The notes: a model not told the origin generated them from the sequence alone. DNA of 40,686 nucleotides from Hypsibius dujardini (GCA_001579985.1 LRSR01002259.1:1-40686), one strand, 5' to 3'. Counted from the first letter of the stretch, positions 10,597-22,594 are shown. A program made the numbers and translations.

Positions 10597-13500
10597 TCAC
10601 TGATCCTCTTCCCCATCGGAGCTGGATAGGGCGGCATCGTGATCACCCGGCTCAACCAAATCCGAATCATCAGAGACCTCATCTTCGTCGTCTTCGTCTT
10701 CGTCCTCGTCCTCGTCCTCGCTGGGGCTCAACCTCGAGACATTCTTTGCCGCTTGACTGTTGATCGGGCCTGCTTCCGTGGAGTAAGATATCCACAGACG
10801 GTAAAACGGACGGCCGCCATTACGACGCGCCCACCGATGGTTGACGTATTCCGTGAAGAAGACGTGATCACGGTCCCGGCGGACAACCATAAGCCCGTTA
10901 CTTTCCCCATCCATCGAGATGATCTGCGAGAGAAAAAAATCAGTTCGTGGACATAACTGCCAGTGCAAGTAACCCCACCCCCACCCCCACCCCCACGTTC
11001 CGGTGACCAATTCAATTTGGGAAGGGGAAAACAGACTGATGCGAAACAACGCGAGAGGTCAAAGATGGAGGAGAAACAAGCGCAGCAAGACTAACCGGGT
11101 CCCATTCATCGTTGGGATCATTGATGTCCATCACGACCACAGCTCCCCCGCAGTCCGGCTCCAGCAGGTCGCAGTCCATGTAGTAGAACAGATCAATCAC
11201 TTCGTCCACCTGCGCCGCTTCGTATGTCTTCAGGCTGTAGTCACCGCTCTCGAATTTCTCCAGCCTGCAGCGAGCCGCTTCCGCGACCCCTAAAACCAAC
11301 TTTTCGTTCCACTGCACGTTTCAAACTTCCGAGTAATTTAGGATTTCACGCTTACAGCGCTCGTCGGGTGAGTCGCCAGCGGACGCTCCCGAGCCCGCTC
11401 CGTTGGTGAGACTGCTGAAATTTTTGCTCCCGATCAGCGCGGCAAATTTGTTCAGCTTGTCAAGTGGCATAACGGAGATCCGCGTGCTCGTGATTTCGTT
11501 GATGGAGTTGAGGAAGCACTCGGTTTGCATGATGCGGAGTAGCTGGCCAAAGACCGGCATGTCTTTCGGCCACTTCGGCGTGTTGATGTCGATGTACTTG
11601 AGACACCTGGAATCGATAGATGACAGTACTCAGAAACCTTCCAGGTAGGAACGGTCATTCGTCTGACTGAAAGTCTCTTGAAAGTTGCATTATCAGAAGA
11701 GAAGTGTTTATACCCATCCTGGTTCCGATTCGTCGTCTCGGACCATGGAAGGGTGGCCTCCTTCACACGCAGCTCATCGGTTAAGCTCTGGTAGAAGGAG
11801 TCCTGGAATGAAAGTACAGTACAGCGCCACGGATAAAATGATACCAATTGTAACTGCAAAAAGAAGTGGCATACCTTCAACAAATTCCGAACTGTACACC
11901 CATGATAACGCGTCATGTCCTTCTTGAGAGCCTTCTTGCGCGCCATGGAGTAGGCATCGGCTTCGTCACGTGCTAGGAAGCAGTTGACCATGTCGTCCTT
12001 GCCTGCCTGCAAGTATTCACAGTTAAACGCGTGGACTAAACTTAATAACCGCGGATTTTACTCGCAGTCCCCATGAACGCACCTCGAACAGTTCAAGATG
12101 CAGGAACGGGGCGTGGGGTTGAAATTCAGTTCGCGGGACAGACGGCGTCGTGGCATGGAACCATCCCGTCAATGAAAGTCGCGCCTTCCGCGTGGACAGC
12201 ACCTCCCGGACCTGTAACGTAACGAATTGTAAAATCTGAACGAAACTATTAAACATCTCAGTTGTTTGTCAGCAGTTACTTGATGAAAGGAATCGTCGCC
12301 CACGACGAAAAGCACCATGGAGTTTCGGGTGGGAAGGATGCTCTTCTCGATCGCACCGGGAACTACAACATCGTTCACACCTGAGGAAGCAACATCGACA
12401 AATGAAGCAAATGGCTTTGCATGAATTCGGACAAAGGCAGCACTTACAACTGCTTTCAAAGAGATCAAGGGTCCCGCCGTCTTCCTCGGACCAGGAAGGG
12501 TCAGTCAGGTAATAAACGTAAGCGATCTTCCGGGTCGTCAGCCGGTCGTCGTGGCAAACGAGGTGATCTGTAAGTGCCAATCCCGTTCCCAAGTCAATGA
12601 TTTGGAATAAATCCAGAGTTCACAATCTTACCGGTGTAAGTGTATTTTGCGCCACGAATGTCCAACTCTTCTTTCAGTTCGGTGTTGGTAATTGTAGCGA
12701 CCCACGGTCGCACCTCATTCCGAAACGTGTCTGTCACGTCGGCAAACTCGAACACTCCATCGCGAGATAATTCTTTGGTCTATAATGGCGCACGAGGGCC
12801 AAAAAAAATTCGTAATATTCACAATCAGTTGGAGGAAAAATGAGCAAGGGGCACGCACACGTGCGAGTACTGAGGACTAACCTGTGAAAGTTGTAGCAGA
12901 TCCGTACTGAGCGGCGTGAACTTCTGCCGCAGCAGTTCCTCCTCCACGGAATCGATTGGTCCGTGAAAAAAGTCCGGAAACACGAGATGGGGGAAAGGTT
13001 TGCGGAAGACGAAGCCCAGTGCCGGCTGGACGACTGCAGCCGAAGGGGTTGTACCTGACGGAAATCAAATTGTTAAATCAGACCGGAAACAGTTTAGTTG
13101 ATTAATGTTGACTAGATTGCCAAATGAGAAAACCAGGGGATTTATATTTCCAATTGCGAGTAATTATTACGACTTAATCCTAGTGCAAATGTACAAGGGA
13201 GGATGACAATTTTATACTTAAATTGAAACAAAAAAGCTTTCGTAGACCTAATATACCAAATCAATCCTTCAATCAACGCAACATTTTACTCACAAAATGT
13301 TTAATCCTTAAATCGCTCAATCAAGCGCCAGACTGCCAGGCGCAAGTCTTCAACAGTCAGATTTATCCCCACTCTGGTTAATATCCAGCTCGACACTAAC
13401 TAAATGGTCACTAATATTCCCAAAAGTTGCGAAATTATCAAAGTAGCCCTTTTAGTAAAATTAGGGTCTCGTCGTTCGCGAAAAACCCATGCCGAGATTT

Positions 13501-13874
13501 CAACATTCAGTAATGTTTCACCGTTCAGCCCAATCAATCGATCAATCACACGGCTGCAGTGCAAGCAAATCTCGATACAATCAGCAAATCAACGCCGAGC
13601 ACTAACGCTACAATCAGTGCTCCGGACACTCACCGTCCTTCCATGCCTTCAGCAACACGCTGACAGCAGTCTTCAACGCCTCGGTTGTGTAGATGGGATT
13701 GATACTCAACAAAGCATTGGGATTTCCAGTCGCCACCGCGGTGGCCGTTTCGGTCTTCATCCTCTTCGCCAATCCATTCTCATCCTCAGCGCGTGCGGAT
13801 GCGATGGAATTCTTCGAGCAGGTCGGCGAGATGTTATCGAACGAAATCGGGCTGCCTTCTTCCAATTTCGCCAT
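10597..13874 (-). CDS. OGFOD1: OGFOD1-like 2-oxoglutarate/Fe(II) prolyl hydroxylase
   Basis: Homologue of OGFOD1/Tpa1, the dioxygenase that hydroxylates a proline of ribosomal protein uS12 (RPS23) and affects translation and stress granules. Eleven minus-strand exons: 13874-13634, 13054-12882, 12779-12632, 12567-12448, 12380-12280, 12211-12083, 12006-11875, 11802-11714, 11606-11356, 11289-11096, 10923-10597. Phases agree, giving 634 residues (human 542). The catalytic domain has PFPHLVFPDFF, the HxD iron ligands in CHDDR (His193, Asp195), the distal His260 in DSFHQ, and Arg272 in KARLSLTGWFH for 2-oxoglutarate. The second, non-catalytic DSBH domain follows, with SGDYSL, FYYMDCDLLEPDCGGAVVVM and HRWARRNGG. 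The N-terminal 80 residues are a variable, Ser/Ala-rich extension. The C-terminus is strongly acidic (Glu/Asp runs), as in other OGFOD1 proteins. Confidence 0.94.
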
Positions 13875-14797
13875 TTCCGTGGCTGACTGACGATAAGACT
13901 AAGAATCCTAGTCAGCAGCAGCTCTCCAACAAGAGGTCGCCACACAAAACTTTTCAACAGGTTCTCAATTATCAAATCTCCATGTCACGTTTTGTGCACA
14001 CTCGAAACCAGGCTCTCTTGCCAAAGAAAAACTATAAACAATTTATATATACTATAAACTTATTATTTGTCTCAAGGAAGTAAACAAAAGGCAGGGAAAA
14101 GGCTTGGAAGCGGAAAGCAATGAGCCAGAAAATTCCAAGAATTGTTTCAGTCCATAAGCGTGAATTGATTTCCAATTCCAAATCCACTGGTGTGCTTCTT
14201 GAATTGTGGCAGGGCCTTAGCATTGATTGTTCGATTGATGAGACGAACTACAGCTGGCAGAAGGACTTGCCTGTATTTTCAAATTCCACACGGTATAAAT
14301 GTAAACATAATGGAATTGGAGTTGGAAGGTATAAGTGTGGTAGTGATTGATTGATTATTGATTGAAAACTTTTTCGTCATTCCGAGTTTCGATTCCTCCG
14401 ATTCCCTCACTCGTGTCTTTTTTATTTTTCAGTCATCAATCTTATTGTGAAAATAAGAATTTTCCGAAACTCCAATTAATCGAATCAAATCCCTCCTTCC
14501 GTCATTCGTAGTCATTCATCGTTCAAATTTTGATTAGTGAGACAAGTCGTATTAGGGCATGGAATGGAATTGGAACTGCAAGCAGTGTAAATGAATGAGT
14601 GAAAGTGTAACACGAATGTTTGACTGTTGATTGCTGCAAACGTTTTCTGACGTTGTTTTCATGCGAAGAGATTAATATAGGAATCCCCCCTAAATACTCT
14701 TTGCTTTTCCTGTTCTGTAATCAAAACTGAAACTTCTCTAAACAGAAGTTCGGCAATTTCTGATTAATCTATTAACATTTTTTGGTCCGTTCAATCA
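13875..14797. other. Divergent OGFOD1/ERI3 intergenic region
   Basis: These 923 bp separate two divergent start codons and should hold both promoters. The sequence is A/T-rich with short ATTGATTG-type runs near 14345-14370. I see no tandem repeat, element, RNA gene or convincing open frame, and no obvious TATA box next to either start. Confidence 0.5.
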
Positions 14798-16074
14798 ATG
14801 TTCACCGCTGGTATTCTGCTCGGCCTGTGTCGCATGCCGGCGCTTCGCTCACCGAAGACGACTTGGATGAGCAACACCATTAATGGCAGCAAATTGATGT
14901 CCTCGTTCTTCGACAATCGCGATCGGCAACGCTTCCCCGATCGATCTCACCGTCGTGTCCGATCGGGTCAAAAGGACCCCTTTGGATATACATTCAAAAG
15001 GCCTATACCGCAGCTGAAACCGCTAGACGAGCCAAACTTTATTTTTGAGGAACGATTCAAAAACGAGGCCGCCATGGCTTCCCCGGTGATGAAATTGCCG
15101 AATCAGATTTTCGATTATTTTTTGGTACTGGATTTTGAAGCAACCTGTGACAAGCCTGTCTCACCGGTGCCGCAAGTAAGTGATGAGTCGAGTAGAGCCG
15201 TCGAAAATTATTATTAAGCATATTATATGAAGTATCAATCAATCAATCAATTGAGAGAACTTCAACGGAGATAACTCAATCACAGTATCTACGACGAGTA
15301 TCATTTGTCTCCGCCGATTTGCCCATGTCCATTAATCAATTCGCAGTTTACTGTTCAAATTCCTTCAACAAACATTATTTGATAAATCTTTTTTGTTTTT
15401 GTTTTTCTGTCAAGGAAATTATTGAATTTCCTGTTGTAAAGATCGATGCGCGGACAATGGAGCCGACTGCTACGTTTCATGAATACGTGCTGCCGACCGT
15501 CCACCCACAACTCTCCCCGTTCTGCACGAATCTAACTGGCATCATTCAGGACATGGTGGACAACCAACCTCCGCTCGAGGAAGTTCTCAAACTGTTTCAC
15601 TCATGGATGGAGAAAGAAGGTGAATGCCGTGTCCCGGATAAAACAGTGTCGTTGAAATATAATTTAAACAAATTTACATTAATAAAATAAAGTTACCGAT
15701 TTATATAATAATTCTTTGTTTCAGTTCTGAATCAGCCAAATGCACGGTTTACATTTGTCACCTGTGGCGACTGGGATCTCGCTGAGATGCTGCCGAGGCA
15801 AGCCCAGCACTTCCGGATAGGGCTGCCGTTGTACTTTCAACAGTGGATAAACGTCAAACACGCATTTTCCGAAGCCATCGGACACTACCCTCGAAATTTA
15901 CGGCTCATGCTGGAGAGTCTCGGGATCCAGCACACCGGACGCGCACACAGCGGCATCGACGACTGCAAGAACATTGTCAACATTATGCGCGGCCTAGCGG
16001 AGCGCGGCCACGTTTTCCGCCCGTCCGGCCAAGTGAAAGAACCGAATTTAGCCAAAGTCTATAAAAAAAGATAA
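14798..16074 (+). CDS. ERI3: ERI3-like DEDDh 3'-5' exoribonuclease, full-length copy
   Basis: DEDDh-family 3'-5' exoribonuclease closest to ERI3, related to ERI1, which trims small RNAs and histone and rRNA 3' ends. Three exons: 14798-15175, 15415-15619, 15725-16074 (phases 0 and 1), 310 residues (human ERI3 337). The N-terminal about 100 residues are basic and variable. The domain begins YFLVLDFEATCDKP, with Asp112 and Glu114, and the exon 1-2 junction leads into EIIEFPVVKIDARTMEP. It also has the HPQLSPFCTNLTGIIQDMVD block, the GDWDL motif (residues 209-213) and AHSGIDDCKNI (His269, Asp274). All catalytic residues are present. It is tail-to-tail with the RAD17 pseudogene, 94 bp between stop codons. 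A 5'-truncated paralogue lies at 19825-21083. Confidence 0.94.
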
Positions 16075-16168
16075 AAAGCCTGTTCTAGAAGAGGAACAAA
16101 GCTTTCACGGTCGTAATTACATATTTCTCAAACGGCACCCGGGAAATGGAGCACGACGATCTGAGCAG

Positions 16169-16783
16169 CTAATAGTCGTCATCCATTTCTTCGATTTGAA
16201 TATGAGAAGTGTCAAATATGTTGGTCGAAGTGTTTAACGGCCCTGGCTGATCGAAATCGCCGTCGTCCCAGTCGTCCCAGTCATCCCAGTCGTCCGTGCA
16301 GATGTCGGCAAATTGAAGGTCAAGCAACGCCTGCAAGAAACAAACAAAAACAAATTTTGAAACACAATAATATCCTAATCAACGAAGTGTCTCACAGAAT
16401 ACTCTAGAGCGAATGCAGCTTTTCGGATCTGTCATTTTGCCTGTCGCCTCACTGCCTGTCTGTCTATCTGTGTGTTTGTCTCTCTGCCTGATTAACTGCC
16501 GGTCTGCCTGTCAATCTGTTACTGTCCTTCAATAGTCTCGACTCGCGCTGAAAGGCAAAACAGTGGCAGGGTACTCGGTCACTTAGTACACGCAGTCCAC
16601 AAAGTCCCGTCTCTTCCCCCGAGTCTGCGCTGTCTGTTTCGCTTGGTATTCCTCCAGCGCTGACATCCCACTTCTACCATTCCCAACTTTGAGACGCTTC
16701 TCAATGGAATTTGTCCTGCAAGTCCGCTTGCTCTTGTTTCCAGCTCCCACGAATACAGACTCATCCTCTGCATCCTCTGAGTT
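16169..16783 (-). pseudogene. RAD17 pseudogene: three collapsed fragments
   Basis: Remnant of the RAD17 gene in the first copy of a tandem duplication. Minus-strand fragments match the intact gene at 21175-24554. The C-terminal exon tail (16169 to about 16328) keeps the same end, including the TAG stop and the acidic EEMDDDY ending. It joins directly at about 16329 to sequence matching the 5' side of intact exon 6 and exon 5, so about 1.9 kb of middle gene is missing. In the exon-5-like piece (about 16388-16434) the donor GTATTC context is destroyed. A CTGT-rich stretch (about 16440-16600) matches the intron before the Walker-A exon. A piece of the first known exon follows (about 16601-16783) before repeat A. 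The tail has an expanded Trp-Asp-Asp repeat. It cannot make a clamp loader. Confidence 0.88.
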
Positions 16784-17074
16784 AACCGCAGAAGTTGTTA
16801 ATCTTTCGGACGAGAAAAATATTCGGAAGTCTCTCCAATCGTGCCGTCCGTCTCGTAAACCAAACGAACCCGCCTAACAACCAATTCCATTTCCGATTCT
16901 CATTCCGCTCGGGGTTCTTCCCCATATTGCAAATTGTCTGCTCTTGCAGCTTGACTTCACTCCGTACAAATAGTTTTTGTCACAAGTTCCGTTTTCGGAA
17001 TTCGTCAGCTTTTTCCCCATAAAAAAATATTGGGGTCCATCAACTTGGGGAGAGGGGGAGAATTCGGGGGAGGG

Positions 17075-17248
17075 NNNNNNNNNNNNNNNNNNNNNNNNNN
17101 NNNNNNNNNNNNNNNNNNNNNNNNNNNNNNNNNNNNNNNNNNNNNNNNNNNNNNNNNNNNNNNNNNNNNNNNNNNNNNNNNNNNNNNNNNNNNNNNNNNN
17201 NNNNNNNNNNNNNNNNNNNNNNNNNNNNNNNNNNNNNNNNNNNNNNNN
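17075..17248. other. Assembly gap (174 N)
   Basis: A run of 174 unknown bases. The flanks match the start of repeat A copy 2 on the left and its 24-bp GACAGGGTGACCACTA minisatellite on the right. The gap therefore almost certainly hides a minisatellite of unknown true length, and the N count is probably a placeholder. Confidence 0.95.
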
Positions 17249-17324
17249 GGGTGACAGGGTGACCACTAGACAGGGTGACAGGGTGGACCACTGGAAATTC
17301 GGCTGCGATTACCATGCATGGGTA

Positions 17325-17738
17325 TGAGGCAAGGGCAGCAATTGGAGCCACTTGCAAAACATGTAACAATTCGGGCCACCGGGATTCCATGGGGCGCCAT
17401 GCGCGTGCATTTAATTACTGCTATTGTTTATCACAAACCAAGGCAGACGAGACGACCCAGGAACTTAAATCATCAAATTTAAGGAGTAAAGAGAATATAC
17501 AATCTATGCTGTATTATACAGTACAGTTTTTGCCGCAGTTTTCTTCACACGATCATTCACCGGCTTCGCACGCTTTTTCAATGATGTTATGATGAATGTT
17601 ATGATATATGCCAAGTTTAGTTAAGTCGCGTTCCCAATTAGAATGAAGCTGCTGCAATGAGCTGATAAACTGCGTCTTTACACCTCAAAGGTACGAAGGC
17701 ACGTTTTGCAAGTGGCCCGAATTGCTGCCCTTGCCTCA
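17325..17738. mobile_element. 414-bp TGAGGCAAGG inverted-repeat element with TA duplication
   Basis: Terminal inverted repeats begin TGAGGCAAGGGCAGCAATT and extend about 38 bp into GCCACTTGCAAAAC. TA flanks the element on both sides (17323-17324, 17739-17740). The matching site in repeat A copy 2 (TA at 26130-26131) is empty, which proves insertion with TA duplication as in Tc1/mariner-type transposition. No transposase frame is present, so it is non-autonomous. Confidence 0.9.
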
Positions 17739-18335
17739 TACTTTGCACTTTTCAGTAGTATCAATTTGGAACTTGTCGGAACTTAAAGAAGACGCCGGCA
17801 GTCGCAATAAAAACCTCTTTCCCCTGCTGCACGGTAACCCCAATTGTTTTTATGCCCAATGAGAAAATATATCCGTATCAAATGGCCTGGGGAAAGTGAA
17901 ACTAAAGATAAGCCAGGGAAACTGAGAAACTGAATCAACCGCAGAAGTTGTTAATCTTTCGGGCGAGAAATATATACGGAATTCTCTCCAATCGTGCCGT
18001 CTGCCTTGTAAACCAAACGTACCCGCCTAACAACAACTTCCATTTTCAATTCTCATTCCGCTGGGGGTTCTTCCCCATATTGCAAATTGTTTGCTCTTGC
18101 AGTTTGGCTTCACTCCGTACAAATAGTTTTTGTCACAAGTTCTGTTTTCGGAATTCGTCAGTGCCGCCTCAGACAGCTGTGTCGAAAAGTGTTTACCTCG
18201 CTCGCGCACACGCGCTCGGTCGCTCTCAGTCTGACCCGAGGGCAAGCACCTCAAAAAGAAATCCGCGCTATTCTTAAATTTTATTTTTCTTACCCAAAGA
18301 ATAAGATATTCCACAATAACGATACAAATTTACAA

Positions 18336-19340
18336 GCCAGTGCTCGCCCTTCGGGCGCGCGCAGGCTTTTATCAGTTGTTGCAATCCTATACACAGGTAA
18401 ATTGCTATTTGCTTTTGGAGATCGCGAAATAAGCCAATTTTTAGTGGGTCACACGGTTCGATTATCTTCATTTCGTAATTTCGAGAACACTATTGGCACA
18501 CTTGTCGCACCTCATCTCTCTCTATGTGCAAAAAGTCTGTGTATTGCAAGCGGAATTTTTTCCTTGGGGCTGACTGTAGTCGGTCTGAGACTTGTCTTTT
18601 TTTGTGCTATTTTCATATCAATTTTTCACAATTTTACACGAAAAACGAAATACTAAGCACTACTGGGTGAAGAGAGATTACGGTGAACCTGAACAGTGCT
18701 TGAATCAACATGTAGCGTAACGACGTACCTGCTTAGCTGAAACGCAATTTTTCTAGGACCTTCTGCCAACTGGTAAAAAACCATCTGCGCACTACATATC
18801 GACTTGCCGTTAATCAATCATTCAATTGATGAATCAATCCCTTACTTCGGAGAACTGTCCCCTACCTACAGTAGAAAGAGCAAGTTCCAGAACATTTAAT
18901 CTCTTAATGGACTAACACCACAACATAAGCATTCCATTTCAATGAAAAATTATTATTATTATATTATATTATTATTACTATTATTATTATTATTATATAT
19001 ATGGAGGAAAATACTATGTACGAGTTATGCATTTGTGACTCATAGGGACTCACTTTTGGAATTAGAGTATCATGATATCACGATATACGTGTCTGTGTCT
19101 GTGTTTCCGTATTGGTTTGGGTTCTGAGATTGGTTTGGGCTCTGAGATTGGTTTGATCCGGGTCTAGGTCTGGACCTCTTTATCTGTTCATCTGACTGCC
19201 TTTACGTCTGTCCATTTCTTCGGGCTGCATGACGAGATGCGTGTGAACAGTTATACAGTGTGGTTGTTGTCAGTGAACGATGGTAGTTGGGCTTTGAACG
19301 TAGTTGGACCTTCCGTACTGCGCAACAATGACATCATGAT
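18336..19340. other. 1-kb spacer absent from the second duplicate
   Basis: This stretch lies between repeat A and repeat B in the first duplicate. In the second duplicate A and B are directly adjacent (about 26730), so it is either an insertion here or a deletion there. It contains an (ATT)n microsatellite (about 18950-19003). I recognise no gene or mobile-element domain. Confidence 0.5.
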
Positions 19341-19688
19341 GATATCATTAGTGAGGCCCAATATGCCAATATTGCACCATTCTGTCAGTCGCGTACACAC
19401 ACACTCACACATCCTCATACACACGCATACACTCTCATACATACACTCTCATACACACGCACACACAAAAACCCAGCAGCGGTCACCTTCGAACGGACCA
19501 GTTCCTTCGCCATTTCCACCCTTCATGTTTCTTTCTTGAACGCGAACAGGAGAAAGATAAGTTATTTTATAAGCCGTCTAGATTTTGCCTGGCCAAATCA
19601 CACGACGATATATGATAATCCGCAGCCGTCGTCGTCGTCGCTCGGCTAAAAAGGATATTTTTTCTTATCATCTCATACCTTTCACACC
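19340..19688. repeat. Dispersed repeat B, copy 1, ending at the duplication junction
   Basis: CA-rich block (about 19395-19470) followed by about 200 bp of unique sequence that matches 26735-27545 (AGCAGCGGTCACCTTCGAACGG onward). It stops at about 19688, where the sequence switches abruptly to the interior of ERI3 exon 1. This marks the breakpoint of the tandem duplication. Confidence 0.8.
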
Positions 19689-19824
19689 TCGATCGATCCC
19701 ACCGTAGTGTCCCATCTAGTCAAAAGGATCCTTTGGTTATACATTCAGCAGGCTTATACCGCAGCTGAAACCGCTGGACGGGCCGAACTTTATTTTTGAG
19801 AAACGATTCAAAAACGAGGCCGGC

Positions 19825-21083
19825 ATGGCTTCCCCGGTGGTGAAATTACCGAATCAGATTTTCGATTATTTTTTGGTACTGGATTTTGAAGCAACCTGTG
19901 ACAAAGCTGTTGCACCGGTGCCGCAGGTGAGTGATGAGCGACCCCAAGCCGAGCCGTCGAAATTAATATTAAGCATATTTTATAAAGTATCAATCAATCA
20001 ATCAATCGAGAGAACTTCAATGGAGATAACTCAAATCACATTATCTGCGACGAGTTTCATTTGTCTCCGCCGATTTGCCCATGTCCATTAATCAATTCGC
20101 AGTTTACTGTTCAGATTCCTTCAGCAGGCATTATTTGATATATCTTTTTTGTTTTGTTTTTCTGTCAAGGAAATCATTGAATTTCCGGTTATAAAAATCG
20201 ATGCACGGACAATGGAACCGATTGCTTCGTTTCATGAATACGTGCTGCCGACCGTCCACCCACAACTCTCCCCGTTCTGCACGAATCTAACTGGGATTAT
20301 TCAGGACATGGTGGACAACCAACCTCCGCTCGAGGAAGTTCTTAAACTGTTTCACTCATGGATGGAGAAAGAAGGTGAATGCCGTGACCCGGATAAAACA
20401 GTGTCGTTGAAATATAATTCAAACAAATTCAAATTCAAATTAATAAAATAAAGTTACCGATTTATAAAATAATTTAAAATAAGAAAAAGTGGGCGAGTTT
20501 TGAAATATTTATTGGACTAATCTAAATAAGACTTACGTAACCGAATTTTAAAATGTTAATTGGGTTAGTCTCAACAAGACAAATTGCGTCAAATTCAAAT
20601 GTCATCTAAAATTTAACTCCTGATTCTTGATATTTAGAATTGTTTTTAAGTTAATTCAAAAAACGCTGACGAAGTGCCATAAAAAAAGGCAAGCCGAACA
20701 AAATGTTATTAACACGCCCCTTCTTTGTTTCAGTTCTGAATCAGCCAAATGCACGGTTTATATTTGTCACCTGTGGCGACTGGGATCTCGCTAAGATGCT
20801 GCCGGGGCAAGCCCAGCACTTCGGGATAGAGCTGCCGTCGTACTTTCAACAGTGGATAAACGTCAAAGACTCGTTTTCCGAAACCATCGGACGTTCCCCC
20901 CGCGGTTTACAGTCGATTCTAGCGGGTCTCGGGATCCAGCACACCGGACGCGCGCACAGCGGCATCGACGACTGCAAGAACATTGTCAACATTATGCGCA
21001 GTCTAGCGGAGCGCGGCCACGTTTTCCACCCTTCCGACCAAGTGAAAGAACCGAATTCGGTGAAAGTGAACAAAAGAAAATAG
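19825..21083 (+). CDS. ERI3-like exoribonuclease, 5'-truncated duplicate
   Basis: Second copy of ERI3 with exons 19825-19926, 20170-20374 and 20734-21083 and the same splice phases as the first copy, 218 residues. The 5' half of exon 1 is replaced by repeat B. A 1-bp deletion in the AAAAGGACCCCTTTGG stretch shifts the old frame, and a TAG at 19717-19719 precedes the new one. The first in-frame Met is MASPVVKLPNQ at 19825, a Met also present internally in copy 1 (residue 93). The whole exonuclease domain remains: DFEATCDK, GDWDL and AHSGIDDC, so all DEDDh residues are kept. About 25 of 116 residues differ from copy 1 in the last exon, several towards the human ERI3 state (LPGQ). It is tail-to-tail with RAD17, 91 bp between stops. 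It may be a working short enzyme or a young pseudogene. Confidence 0.72.
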
Positions 21084-21174
21084 AGAGCCTGTTCTAGAAT
21101 AGCAAAGCTTTCACGGTTGTAATCACATATTTCTCAAACGGCGCCCGGGAAATGGAGCACGACGATCTGAGCAG

Positions 21175-22522
21175 CTAATAGTCGTCATCCATTTCTTCGA
21201 TTTGAATATGAGAAGTGTCAAATATGTTGGTCGAGGTGTTTGACGGGCCTGGCTGATCGAAATCGCCGTCATCCCAGTCGTCCGTGCAGATGTCGGCAAA
21301 TTGAAGATCAAGGTCACTGATCGGCACTGTCGGTGACGGCGGCGTGACCGGGCTGACTGCTTCTCCGGGTGCTGTGAGATTGGACGAAGACTCGTACCAT
21401 TCGTCCTCCAGTAGTGTCTCTCTAAATAGGCACAAATTCTAACAGCTGTGACGTTGTAAACTTCACTTACTGGCTGTACCTTCTGTATTGAGACCTGCTG
21501 ATATTGAAGGTAGAAATGTCCTGGAGAAAGGAACCTGGAAGGACGAAATGACCGATCAGGTTTAGTACGACTACTGCCGGGTCATGGGAGACACGCTTTA
21601 CCGTGAACACTTCGCAAAGACAAAATTCGTCCCCAATACGGTAGCAAGTCGGAAAATAATGTCGTCGTGTTGACAAAAGCCGACATCCGATCTGAAAAGT
21701 AAAGTTGAAAGCTGAAGTGCTGTCGATGCGGAAACCACATACAAGCAACGGTAATTGCAGGGATAGATCAACATACCAACGGGAAACCAGACAACTAATT
21801 TTTGGACGCATTGCGGAAATGAATCTGCAAATTCTGAGCTTACCAGCAGCAAGTGCCTTCCCTTGAACTCGTCGTTCGTCAATCTTCTTCCTGACTTCAG
21901 TGGCAGCTGGCTTCACAATCGCATGAAATTTCACGGCGCTTTCGGCGCGCTGCAGGTGCAGCAGTCCACGAACCGCCACCGATCCAGCGAGGTCTCGGAC
22001 GCGTTGATCACGGGCTTCGTCGTTCTATCGCGGCAGCAAACATTTGTAAGGTGACATTAGTAAGTTGACAGACCAAAGACGACCAACCCCTTACCGTCCA
22101 TTCAGACAGTATGATGTCGGTCAAGCTGAAACATTCGGCGGCCCGCTGCACAAAATCCATGTCAATGATGAAGTTGGGATAGTTTTCGTGGACAAAGGCG
22201 ACGTAGTTCTCTTCTGTTGTGCAGCATTTCTCGATAATCGTCTCCGGTGTGTAGGTTAAAGGCCGACGAGCTTCCTGCAGCAGATGATCTGGCAGGCCCA
22301 AACAGTTCGGTGGCTCATCGACATTCCCTGCCGGGTTAAGGGCAAAATCTTAGAAAACTTAAATGCCGGACAAAAAACAGCCCAAGACACACAGACAAAT
22401 CGACAGAAAGGCTTACAGATTAACAAACGCAGGGCAGATCGATAGGGAGACAAATAAGCAGACAAATGACTAGACAAAGATAAAAAACAGACACACAGAC
22501 ACACAGGCAGGCAGACAGACAA

Positions 22523-22594
<72 letters not shown>

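Larger units (their letters stand above)
16786..18335. repeat. Dispersed repeat A, copy 1 (interrupted)
   Basis: A composite repeat shared with 25560-26730. It starts with a core of about 220 bp (16786-17010). Next come the CCATAAAAAAATATTGG block and a 24-bp minisatellite that is mostly hidden in the N gap. A unique part (17743-17940) is followed by a second, fuller copy of the core (17941-18300). The two cores lie in direct orientation, as in an LTR-like or composite element. I find no coding frame with recognisable transposon domains, and open frames through the core are not supported. It is interrupted by an inverted-repeat element at 17325-17738. Confidence 0.75.

Noticed and set aside
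17948-18277. 109-codon frame conserved at 26343-26672
   Set aside because: Conservation follows from repeat A being duplicated; the frame shows no protein family features and is broken in the third core copy.
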